Assembly (NCBI RefSeq): GCF_030811595.1
Contig: NZ_JAUSRB010000002.1
Location: 8,245,394 to 8,309,393, forward strand
Direction: 5' to 3'
Origin: Streptosporangium brasiliense
Lineage (GTDB): Bacteria > Actinomycetota > Actinomycetes > Streptosporangiales > Streptosporangiaceae
Length of the DNA: 64,000 bases
Shown: positions 1-6,959 of the stretch, one piece after another
Layout of the letters: every line of letters begins with the position of its first letter
Position numbering within the stretch: the stretch's first letter is position 1
The notes under the pieces: model-generated
The model's input: only the letters and a program-made list of their open reading frames with translations
What the model was told of the DNA's origin: nothing
Databases searched by the model: none
Translations under genes and position numbers: made by a program

Positions 1-672
1 GCCGGCCGGCCGTTCGGCTGGGAGGGACAGCAGGACGGGCGGCTGGTGCACGACATCGTGCCGAGCCGCGGCCACGAGCACGGGCAGACCGGCGCGAGCA
101 GCACGGTCACGCTCGCCGCGCACAACGAGGACGCCTTCCACCACGGGCGCGCCCACCTGATGCTGCTGGGCTGCCTGCGCAACCCCGACCGGGTGGCGAC
201 CAGCGCCGCGGCCGTGCGCCACACCGATCTCGACGGGGCCGACATCGAGACGCTGTCGGCCCCCGTCCTGCCCATCCTCCCCGACGACGCCTACGACGAG
301 GCCCGGGGCTCCGCCCTCGAGCCCCCCAGGGTCCCGACCCTGTGGCAGGGCGAGGACGGACTGTGCCTGCGCTTCGACCCCGCCTACACGCCGCTGGAGC
401 AGGCGGGCCCCGGCTACCGGGCCGCCTACGGGCGGCTCGGCCGCGAGCTGGAGCGGGTCAGGACCGGCGTGCGGCTCGACCCCGGCGACGTGCTCGTCAT
501 CGACAACGACGCGGTCGTGCACGGCCGCGAGCCGTTCCGCGCCCGCTACGACGGCACCGACCGCTGGCTCAAGCGGGTCAACGTCCGCCTGCCCGACCGC
601 GCCCGCCCGCCGGCCGAGGCCACCGAGCACGGGTACGGCCAGCGGCCGATCGATCCCTGCCAGGAGCGGTGA
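1..672 (+). CDS. Fe(II)/2-oxoglutarate-dependent amino acid hydroxylase, VioC/AsnO-like (5' end outside window)
   Basis: The reading frame is open from the first base and ends at TGA 670-672, so the N-terminus is missing; 223 residues are visible. The facial-triad motif appears as His-Asn-Glu (H41 and E43 of the visible part) in the context HNEDAFHHGRAHLMLLGCLR, with the distal His at about 174 (DNDAVVHGREPF) followed by a conserved YDGTDRWLKR stretch. The HxE form of the triad is known from the clavaminate synthase-like enzymes VioC and AsnO, which hydroxylate the beta carbon of free amino acids. The gene overlaps the next one by one base (TGATG), so it is co-translated with diaminopropionate genes and probably tailors an amino acid building block. 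The substrate cannot be read from sequence. Confidence 0.85.
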   Translation, partial: AGRPFGWEGQQDGRLVHDIVPSRGHEHGQTGASSTVTLAAHNEDAFHHGRAHLMLLGCLRNPDRVATSAAAVRHTDLDGADIETLSAPVLPILPDDAYDEARGSALEPPRVPTLWQGEDGLCLRFDPAYTPLEQAGPGYRAAYGRLGRELERVRTGVRLDPGDVLVIDNDAVVHGREPFRARYDGTDRWLKRVNVRLPDRARPPAEATEHGYGQRPIDPCQER

Positions 673-1616
673 TGCGGGTTCTGAGCAGGAGCGACCTGGC
701 CAAGGTGGAGCTCGGGCCGGCCGAGGTGATCGCGGTGGTGGAGGAGGCCTACCGCGCCCTGGCCGCCGGACTGTCGGCCAATCCGAGCAAGCTGACGCTG
801 CAGCCGCCCGACGGGCACTCGGTGTCCTACGCCATGCTCGGCCGGGACGGCACCCGCGGGGTGGTCGCCTTCAAGACCTCATACCGGTTCCACCCCCGGC
901 GGGAGTGCTACTACACCTCGCTGACGCTCTACGACGACGTCTCCGGGCGGCCCGTCGCCCTGATGGACTGCGGCGGGATCGGCGCGATGCGCACCCCGGC
1001 GGCGTCGGCGCTGCTCGCCCGCGAGTGCGCCGCCCCCGGCAGCCGCAGCGCCCTGGTGATCGGCACCGGGGTGCAGGGGCGGCAGGCCCTGCCGTACCTG
1101 ACGGCCGCGATGCCCGAGCTGGAACGGCTCATGGTCTTCGGCACCCACCCCGACGGGCTGCGCGCCGTACGGGACTCGGTGCCCGGGCGCGAGGTGGAGG
1201 CCGTGCCGGACCTGCGGGCCGCGGCGGCGGAGGCCGACGTGGTGCTCGCCGTCGCCGGCCCCGCCACCACCGCGGCGGTGGAGGCGGACTGGCTCCGGCC
1301 GGACGCGCTGTGCGTCCTGGTCGGGTACGGCCTGGCCCCCTCGACCCTGCACCGGGCCGGCCGCGTGCTGGCCACCAGCGCCGCGCAGATGGCGGTGACC
1401 GGTACCGACCTGGCCGACGAGCACGGCGTGCTGCGCCCGGTGGACGCCGAGCTGCCCGACGTGCTCGCCGGCCGGGCCGAGGCGCGGACCGGCGGCGGGC
1501 AGCGGATCTTCGCCTACAACAGCGGCCTGGTGATCACCGACATCGCGCTCGGCCACCACTACGCGCGGGTGGCCGGGGAGCGCGGGCTCGGGCAGGTGAT
1601 CGACCTGTGGGACTGA
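672..1616 (+). CDS. Ornithine cyclodeaminase/mu-crystallin family dehydrogenase, SbnB-like
   Basis: The 314-residue protein begins at the ATG that overlaps the preceding stop. It has the family substrate region (FKTSY, then MRTPAASALLAREC) and a Rossmann nucleotide loop VIGTGVQGRQ at about residues 128-137. SbnB in staphyloferrin B synthesis and VioK/CmnK-type proteins in tuberactinomycin pathways oxidise N-(1-amino-1-carboxyethyl)-glutamate to release L-2,3-diaminopropionate. The SbnA-like partner two genes downstream makes that role much more likely than true ornithine cyclisation. The next gene starts inside its last codons. The family call is firm; the exact reaction is inferred from context. 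Confidence 0.85.
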   Translation: MRVLSRSDLAKVELGPAEVIAVVEEAYRALAAGLSANPSKLTLQPPDGHSVSYAMLGRDGTRGVVAFKTSYRFHPRRECYYTSLTLYDDVSGRPVALMDCGGIGAMRTPAASALLARECAAPGSRSALVIGTGVQGRQALPYLTAAMPELERLMVFGTHPDGLRAVRDSVPGREVEAVPDLRAAAAEADVVLAVAGPATTAAVEADWLRPDALCVLVGYGLAPSTLHRAGRVLATSAAQMAVTGTDLADEHGVLRPVDAELPDVLAGRAEARTGGGQRIFAYNSGLVITDIALGHHYARVAGERGLGQVIDLWD

Positions 1617-2917
1617 GCGCGCCCCTGCCCGCCAGGCTGTCGGAGCCGGCGCGCACCCTGCTCGGCAAGGGATCCGGGCTGCTGCGGGAGCTCGCCTACG
1701 GCCTGCGCGGCCCCTACCACGTGCTCCTGCCCGACCGGTTCGCGGCCAACCTGACCGCCTTCCTGGAGGTGTTGGAGGAGACCGGCGTCACCGGCGAGGT
1801 CCACTACGCCAAGAAGGCCAACAAGGCGGCGTGCTGGATCGAGACCTGCGCGGAGCTCGGCGCGGGGGTGGACGTGGCCAGCGTGCCGGAGCTGCGGGAC
1901 GCGCTGGGCCACGGCGTGCGCGGCACGCGGATCGTGGTGACGGGCCCGGCCAAGTCGGACGACCTGCTCCGCCTGGCCGTACGGCACGACTGTCTGATCA
2001 CCGTGGACGCCCTCGACGAGCTGGACCGGGTCGCCGCGCTGGACGGCGCGCGGATCATGCTGCGCGTCACGCCGCCGAGCCAGCCGCACAGCCGGTTCGG
2101 CATGACGCCGCAGGAGCTGGAGCGGGCGCTGGAGCGGTGCGGGCCGCCGCGCCTGGAGGGGTTCAGCTGCCACCTGTCCGGCTACGAGGTGGGGCCCCGC
2201 GCCGAGATGGCCGCCCTGCTGCTGCGCTGGTGCGAGCGGGCGCGGGCCCGGGGCATCCCCGCCACCCGCATCAGTGTCGGCGGCGGGTTCGCGGTGGACT
2301 ACCTTGCGGCCGAGGACTGGCGGCGCTTCACCGACGATCCCGCGCACTTCCACGCCGGCAGGCGGTTCGACGGGTTCTACCCCTACCACTCGCCGGTGGC
2401 CGGGGCGGCGGCGCTGCGCGCGGTGCTGGCGGCCAGGCCCGGCGGCGGGAGCGCGGACGTGGCGGCCCTGCTGCGCGGCTCCGGGGTCACGCTGATCCTC
2501 GAACCGGGCCGCGCCCTGCTCGACCAGGCGGGCCTGACGGTCTTCCGGATCCAGGGCGTCAAGGACGCGCGGCACGGCAGGGAGTACGGGATCGTCACCG
2601 TGGACGGCACCAGCCTGAGCCTGTCCGAGCAGTGGTTCAACAGCGAGTTCCTGCCCGAGCCGGTCCCCGTCCCGGCGCGGGAGGGGCCGGCGTCGGAGTC
2701 CTGCGTGGGCGGGGCGAGCTGCCTGGAGTCCGACATGCTCACCTGGCGCAGGATCACCCTGCCCGGCCGGCCGAGGCGCGGGGACCTGCTCGTCTACCCC
2801 AACACCGCCGGATACCAGATGGACTCCAACGAGTCGCCGTTCCACGGGCTGCCGCTGCCGCCCAAGGTCGTGGTGAACGCCGACGGGAGCTGGCGGCTGG
2901 ACCGGCCGCCGGCCTGA
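1607..2917 (+). CDS. Fold-type III PLP-dependent decarboxylase, SbnH/diaminopimelate decarboxylase-like
   Basis: The 436-residue protein starts at GTG 1607, ten bases inside the previous gene; the start was chosen for that coupling and because homology begins soon after. The PLP lysine is seen as YAKKANK (K69), followed by the glycine-rich phosphate region VGGGFAVDY, the EPGRALLDQAG motif, and a C-terminal CVGGASCLESDM block (C366, C372) that supplies the active-site cysteine from the partner subunit in this fold. SbnH decarboxylates a citryl-diaminopropionate intermediate in staphyloferrin B assembly; diaminopimelate and ornithine decarboxylases are the other relatives. Between SbnB-like and SbnA-like genes it probably acts on diaminopropionate or a conjugate of it. 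Confidence 0.85.
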   Translation: MGLSAPLPARLSEPARTLLGKGSGLLRELAYGLRGPYHVLLPDRFAANLTAFLEVLEETGVTGEVHYAKKANKAACWIETCAELGAGVDVASVPELRDALGHGVRGTRIVVTGPAKSDDLLRLAVRHDCLITVDALDELDRVAALDGARIMLRVTPPSQPHSRFGMTPQELERALERCGPPRLEGFSCHLSGYEVGPRAEMAALLLRWCERARARGIPATRISVGGGFAVDYLAAEDWRRFTDDPAHFHAGRRFDGFYPYHSPVAGAAALRAVLAARPGGGSADVAALLRGSGVTLILEPGRALLDQAGLTVFRIQGVKDARHGREYGIVTVDGTSLSLSEQWFNSEFLPEPVPVPAREGPASESCVGGASCLESDMLTWRRITLPGRPRRGDLLVYPNTAGYQMDSNESPFHGLPLPPKVVVNADGSWRLDRPPA

Positions 2918-2957
2918 CCGGACCTGCCCGACCAGCCCGACCAGAGGAGTGATCACA

Positions 2958-4019
2958 CTGCGGATCGTACGGAAAGTCACCGACCTGATCGGCCGGACGC
3001 CCCTGCTGTCGCTGTGCCAGGGCCGCTCCGGCAGCCGGCTGCTGCTGAAGCTGGAGCAGTTCAACCCGCTCGGCACCGCCAAGACCCGGATGGCGCTGGA
3101 GATGGTGCGCGAGGCCGAGCGCCGGGGCGCGCTCCGTCCCGGCGGCCACATCATCGAGTCCACCTCGGGCAACACCGGCCTGGGGCTCGCGCTGGTGGCC
3201 GCCGAGCGCGGCTACCGCTTCACCGCCGTGGTGGACGGGCACGCCTGCCCCGACAAGCTGCGGGCGATGCGGGCGATGGGCGCGGAGCTGGTGTACGTCA
3301 CCGGCGACGGCGACGGCGAGCTGGCCACCGCGGCGCGCGAGGAGCTCGCGGCCCGGCTGGCCAAGGACACCGACGGCGCGGTCTTCACCGAGCAGCACAA
3401 CAATCCCAGCAACGCCGGGGGTTACCGGGCGCTGGCCCGCGAGCTGGCCGAGGCGCTGCCGGAGGGCGTCGACTACCTGATCGGCGCGGTGGGCACCGGG
3501 GGGTCGCTCTGCGGGACGGGCCGCGAGCTGCGCCGCACCATGCCCGGCGCGCGGATCGTCGGGGTGGAGCCGGTGGGCTCCATCGCCTTCGGCGGCCCCG
3601 GCGGCCCCTACCACCAGTCGGGCACCGGCACCCCGCCGGGCGCGCCGATCGGGGCGCTGGTCGACTTCGACCTGATCGACGAGGGGCGCAAGGTCTCCGA
3701 CCGCCGGGCGTTCGGCACCGCACGCGCACTGGCCCGCCGTACCGGCCTGCTGGTCGGCGGGTCGGCGGGCGGGGTGGTCCACGAGGCGCTGCGCCTGATG
3801 ACCTCCGTGCCGCCGGGATCCACGGCCGTGGCGGTGGTCAACGACACCGGGGAGAAATACCTCGACACCGTCTTCGACGACGCGTGGATGGCCGGGCACG
3901 ACCTGCTCGACCCCGGCGTGGAGCGCGAGGTGGGCGAGCTGCTGGCCGAGCTGTCGTCCGGTCTGCCGTCCGAGCTGCCGTCCGGGCTGCCGTCCGGGCT
4001 GCCGTCCGGCCTACGCTAG
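2958..4019 (+). CDS. Cysteine synthase-family enzyme, SbnA-like (diaminopropionate precursor synthase)
   Basis: This fold-II PLP enzyme has the PLP lysine in NPLGTAKTRMA (K42), the SGNTG substrate loop and the GTGGS phosphate loop. SbnA condenses O-phosphoserine with glutamate, and its product is oxidised by SbnB to L-2,3-diaminopropionate. The start is unusual: AGGAG at 2945-2949 is 8 nt before CTG 2958 but overlaps the in-frame GTG 2949, so CTG (or a close neighbour) is preferred, giving 353 residues. The C-terminus ends in a tandem SGLP/SELP repeat encoded by a 15-bp unit (about 3955-4013) that is not part of the enzyme fold. It is the last gene of the cassette and overlaps the convergent DUF2267 gene by 9 bp. 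Confidence 0.85.
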   Translation: MRIVRKVTDLIGRTPLLSLCQGRSGSRLLLKLEQFNPLGTAKTRMALEMVREAERRGALRPGGHIIESTSGNTGLGLALVAAERGYRFTAVVDGHACPDKLRAMRAMGAELVYVTGDGDGELATAAREELAARLAKDTDGAVFTEQHNNPSNAGGYRALARELAEALPEGVDYLIGAVGTGGSLCGTGRELRRTMPGARIVGVEPVGSIAFGGPGGPYHQSGTGTPPGAPIGALVDFDLIDEGRKVSDRRAFGTARALARRTGLLVGGSAGGVVHEALRLMTSVPPGSTAVAVVNDTGEKYLDTVFDDAWMAGHDLLDPGVEREVGELLAELSSGLPSELPSGLPSGLPSGLR

Positions 4020-4460
4020 GACGGCGGCCAGGTCCTTGGGCACGATCGACTTGATGTCCTCCCACCCCTCTTCGCCGATGTGCTCCCGCAGCGCGTGGAC
4101 CACCGTGTGGATCAGCCGCTCGGCGTCGCCGCCGATCTCCTCCAGGATCTTGTCCGGGAGCCTGCCGCGCACCCGGGCGACGAACTCCGCGGCGTCCATC
4201 CTGATCGGGGCGCGGCCGGGATCCCAGGAGCCGTAGTAGATGCCGCGGGTCAGCATCGGCAGCCGGGAGCCGAAGCGGGCGATCTCGTCAACGGTGAGGC
4301 GGTCGCGGAGGGTGTGCAGGACCACCCGGAGCGCGGTGTAGGAGCGGTTCCTGCGCGCCTTCGGCCATCCGTAGGCGTCCTCGACCATCTTGAGAACGCG
4401 GTTCGTCTTGTCCACGGCGGTGTCGAAGGCCGGGAAACCCGTTTCGACCATCCGACTCAT
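4011..4460 (-). CDS. DUF2267 domain protein
   Basis: The 149-residue protein matches the DUF2267 pattern: an alpha-helical protein with ALRVVLHTLRDRLTVDEI, a SRLPMLTRGIYYGSWDP segment and a C-terminal helical hairpin. No catalytic motif is visible and the molecular role of the family is unknown. The start is ATG 4460, close behind a GGGAGG sequence; ATG 4451 is an alternative with more normal spacing. It lies downstream of a phosphoribosyltransferase gene on the same strand. Such pairs occur in actinobacterial stress and dormancy loci, which suggests, without proof, a stress-related unit here. Confidence 0.8.
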   Translation of the reverse strand: MSRMVETGFPAFDTAVDKTNRVLKMVEDAYGWPKARRNRSYTALRVVLHTLRDRLTVDEIARFGSRLPMLTRGIYYGSWDPGRAPIRMDAAEFVARVRGRLPDKILEEIGGDAERLIHTVVHALREHIGEEGWEDIKSIVPKDLAAVLA

Positions 4461-4532
4461 CTCCCTCCCTTGAACTGCTCGGGCGGCGGACGGGCGGGTG
4501 CCGGGCCCCTCCCCCGGTGCCCGCCGGGCCCC

Positions 4533-4622
4533 GCGCGCCGGCGCCGGACCCGCCCGGCCGCTACGCGCCGGCGCCGGACCCGCCGGGACTCTGCGCGCCG
4601 GCGCCGGGTCCGCCGGCCTCCG
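4533..4622. repeat. 30-bp tandem repeat, three copies, spanning the 3' end of the phosphoribosyltransferase gene
   Basis: Three units of period 30 share the core GCGCCGGCGCCGGACCCGC with small differences. The stop codon of the minus-strand phosphoribosyltransferase gene (4561-4563) lies between units, so two copies encode its Gly/Ala/Pro-rich C-terminal tail and one is untranslated. A later unit probably arose by slippage and extended or shortened the tail. Confidence 0.8.
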
Positions 4623-5262
4623 ACGCGGCCCGGAGAAGCTCCCGCACCTCCGTGTCGCCTGTCTGGGTGAAGTCCACGTAAGCCTGCCCGACCGCGAAGA
4701 AGGGCGACGGCGTGCTGGCGCAGACCACCTCGTCGACCAGCTCCGCCAGCTCCCGGCAGGTGGAGGCGGGCGCGGCGGGGACGGCGGCGACGATCCGCGC
4801 CGGCCGCAGCGAGCCCAGGGCGTGGATGGCCGCGCGCATGCTCGCACCGGTCGCGAGACCGTCGTCGACCACGATGAGGGTCTTGCCGGCGAGGTCGGGC
4901 ATGGTCCTCGCCTCCCGGTAGAGCCGCTCCCGCCGGCGCATCGCGCGCCGCTCCCGTTCGGCCGCCTTCTCGACGGTCTCCGGTGAGAGGCCGCGGCCGT
5001 CGATGATGTCGTCGTTGAGCACGATCACGCCGCCGTCGGCGATCGCCCCCATCGCCAGCTCCTCGTGGCCCGGGACGCCGAGCTTGTGGACGAGGAAGAC
5101 GTCGAGCGGGGCGGCGAGGGCCCTGGCGATCTCGTAGGCCACCGGCACCCCGCCCCGGGGCAGTCCCAGGACGACGACGCCGGGCCGGTCCCGGTAGTGC
5201 GCGAGGAGACCGGCCAGAACGCGGCCGGCGTCCCGGCGATCCTGAAACAGGCGATCCGTCAT
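4561..5262 (-). CDS. Type I phosphoribosyltransferase-family protein
   Basis: The 233-residue protein carries the PRPP-binding signature VVDDGLATGAS and an N-terminal LGLPRGGVPVAYEIARAL segment typical of stand-alone actinobacterial phosphoribosyltransferases whose nucleobase or non-base substrate is unknown. A hood region of basic residues (ERERRAMRRRERLYRE) lies in the middle. The last 20 residues are a low-complexity Gly/Ala/Ser tail made by the 30-bp repeat. The gene precedes the DUF2267 gene (100-bp gap) and is divergent from the molybdenum hydroxylase operon across an AT-rich intergenic segment. Confidence 0.8.
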   Translation of the reverse strand: MTDRLFQDRRDAGRVLAGLLAHYRDRPGVVVLGLPRGGVPVAYEIARALAAPLDVFLVHKLGVPGHEELAMGAIADGGVIVLNDDIIDGRGLSPETVEKAAERERRAMRRRERLYREARTMPDLAGKTLIVVDDGLATGASMRAAIHALGSLRPARIVAAVPAAPASTCRELAELVDEVVCASTPSPFFAVGQAYVDFTQTGDTEVRELLRAASEAGGPGAGAQSPGGSGAGA

Positions 5263-5427
5263 GGCTACCGCCTCCCCATTTGGAGCATTCCTTTATTCCC
5301 ATTTAGTGGCAATCTAAACTTTTAACGCCATCCTAAATTAGAGCACTCCGGACATTCGACGGAGAGGTCAAACCTCCGTTGGTGAAATCGGGGAAATCCC
5401 AGGCAGACAATCGGGTAGGGAAGCGCC
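5263..5427. promoter_or_regulatory. AT-rich divergent promoter region
   Basis: These 165 bases separate the divergent phosphoribosyltransferase and molybdenum hydroxylase genes and are clearly richer in A/T than the flanks (for example 5285-5345). Divergent promoters are expected here, but no -35/-10 pair could be assigned with confidence and no clear palindrome was seen. Confidence 0.45.
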
Positions 5428-5976
5428 ATGAATGACGAAGCCGATACGACACGATGGGATGTCCCGACTCCGGTTATGGTGGACATCCGGCTTTCGGTCA
5501 ACCGTAATGACTATCCGGTCACCGTGGACACCCGGGAGACGCTCCTCGACACCCTCCGCGAGCAGCTCGATCTGGTCGGGGCGAAGAAGGGCTGCGACCA
5601 CGGGCAGTGTGGGGCCTGCACGGTGCTGGTGGACGGGCGGCGGGTGAAGTCCTGCCTGACGCTGACGGTGACCCTCGACGACCGGGAGATCACCACCGTC
5701 GAGGGGCTGGCCGAGGGAGACACGCCGCACCCGCTGCAGGCGGCGTTCATCGAGCACGACGCCTTCCAGTGCGGATACTGCACGCCCGGACAGCTCTGCT
5801 CGGCGGCCGGGATGCTGGCCGAGGTCCGGGCGGGATGGCCGAGCGCGGTCACCGCGGACCTGAACGCCACGCCGCGCCTGGACGACGACGAGATCCGCGA
5901 GCGGATGAGCGGCAACCTCTGCCGCTGCGGCGCCTACGTCAACATCGTCACCGCGATCGGGGAGGTGGCGCGGTGA
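5428..5976 (+). CDS. Molybdenum hydroxylase 2Fe-2S subunit (PaoA/YagT type)
   Basis: The 182-residue protein has the plant-type ferredoxin cluster motif KKGCDHGQCGACTVLVDG and the helical second cluster FQCGYCTPGQ ... GNLCRCGAY. In molybdenum hydroxylases this subunit passes electrons from the Mo site to FAD. Unlike periplasmic PaoA of E. coli, no Tat signal is seen; a short N-terminal extension (MNDEADTTRWDVPTP) precedes the domain. It overlaps the FAD subunit by four bases (GTGA), so it is the first gene of a three-gene operon. Confidence 0.92.
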   Translation: MNDEADTTRWDVPTPVMVDIRLSVNRNDYPVTVDTRETLLDTLREQLDLVGAKKGCDHGQCGACTVLVDGRRVKSCLTLTVTLDDREITTVEGLAEGDTPHPLQAAFIEHDAFQCGYCTPGQLCSAAGMLAEVRAGWPSAVTADLNATPRLDDDEIRERMSGNLCRCGAYVNIVTAIGEVAR

Positions 5977-6959
5977 GGCCCTTCGTCTACCGGCGGGCCA
6001 CGGACGCGCGGGCGGCCGTGGCCGCGCTGGAGGAGCAGCCCAACGCCATGTACCTGGGCGGCGGCACGAACCTGGTGGACCTGATGCGCCTGGGCGTCGC
6101 CTCGCCCGAGGCGTTGGTGGACGTCACCCGGATCGCCCCCGACACGGTCGAGGAGACCCCGGACGGCGGCCTGCTGATCGGCGCGGGCGTCCGCAACAGC
6201 GATCTGGCCGCCCACCCGACCGTGCGGCGGCGCTACCCGATGCTCGCCGAGGCGGTGCTGTCCGGGGCTTCGGGGCAGATCCGCAACATGGCCACGGTCG
6301 GCGGCAACCTGCTGCAGCGCACCCGCTGCTCCTACTTCCAGGACGTCTCCAAACCGTGCAACAAGCGGCGGCCCGGCTCCGGCTGCCCGGCCGTCGAGGG
6401 TGACCACCGCAACCTGGCGATCATCGGCCACTCCCCCGCCTGCGTGGCCACCCACCCCTCGGACATGGCCGTGGCGCTGGCCGCGCTCGGCGCGGGCGTG
6501 CGGGTGGAGGGACGGCGCGGGGCCCACCGGGTGGCGATGCCCGGCCTGCACCGGCTGCCCGGCGACGAGCCGGACCGCGACACCGTGCTGGATCCGGGCG
6601 ACCTGATCACCGCGGTGGAGCTGCCGGCGCTGCCGGCCGCGGCCCGGTCGCGCTACCGCAAGGTCCGGGACCGGGCCTCGTTCGCGTTCGCGGTGGTGTC
6701 GGTGGCGGCGGCGCTGGAGGTCGCCGACGGCACGGTCCGCGACTGCCGGATCGCCTTCGGCGGGATCGCCCACGTGCCCTGGCGGGCCGAGCTCGCCGAG
6801 GAGGCGCTGCGTGGGGCCCCCGCCACCGCGGCCGAGTTCGCCCGGGCGGCGGACACCGAGCTGGCCCGGGCACGGCCGCTGCGGGAGAACGGATTCAAGG
6901 TGCCGCTCGCCCGGAACGTTCTGGTCCGCACCCTCACCGAACTCGTGGAGACGCCATGA
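5973..6959 (+). CDS. Molybdenum hydroxylase FAD-binding subunit (PaoB/YagS type)
   Basis: The start is GTG 5973, within the stop of the previous gene; it gives a 328-residue protein beginning VRPFVYRRATDA. FAD contacts are visible as YLGGGTNLVDLM near the N-terminus and ATVGGNLLQRTRCSYF. The Cys-rich insertion (RCSYF...KPCNKRRPGSGCPA) matches the loop that holds an extra 4Fe-4S cluster in E. coli PaoB, so this subtype is more precise than plain xanthine dehydrogenase. The C-terminal CODH domain (DRASFAFAVVSVAAAL) is complete. It overlaps the large subunit by four bases. Confidence 0.92.
   Translation: MRPFVYRRATDARAAVAALEEQPNAMYLGGGTNLVDLMRLGVASPEALVDVTRIAPDTVEETPDGGLLIGAGVRNSDLAAHPTVRRRYPMLAEAVLSGASGQIRNMATVGGNLLQRTRCSYFQDVSKPCNKRRPGSGCPAVEGDHRNLAIIGHSPACVATHPSDMAVALAALGAGVRVEGRRGAHRVAMPGLHRLPGDEPDRDTVLDPGDLITAVELPALPAAARSRYRKVRDRASFAFAVVSVAAALEVADGTVRDCRIAFGGIAHVPWRAELAEEALRGAPATAAEFARAADTELARARPLRENGFKVPLARNVLVRTLTELVETP

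Noticed and set aside
905..1606. Long open frame fused to the front of the fold-III decarboxylase
   Set aside because: The upstream part is an Arg/Gly-rich out-of-frame reading of the SbnB-like gene; homology and coupling place the start at 1607.
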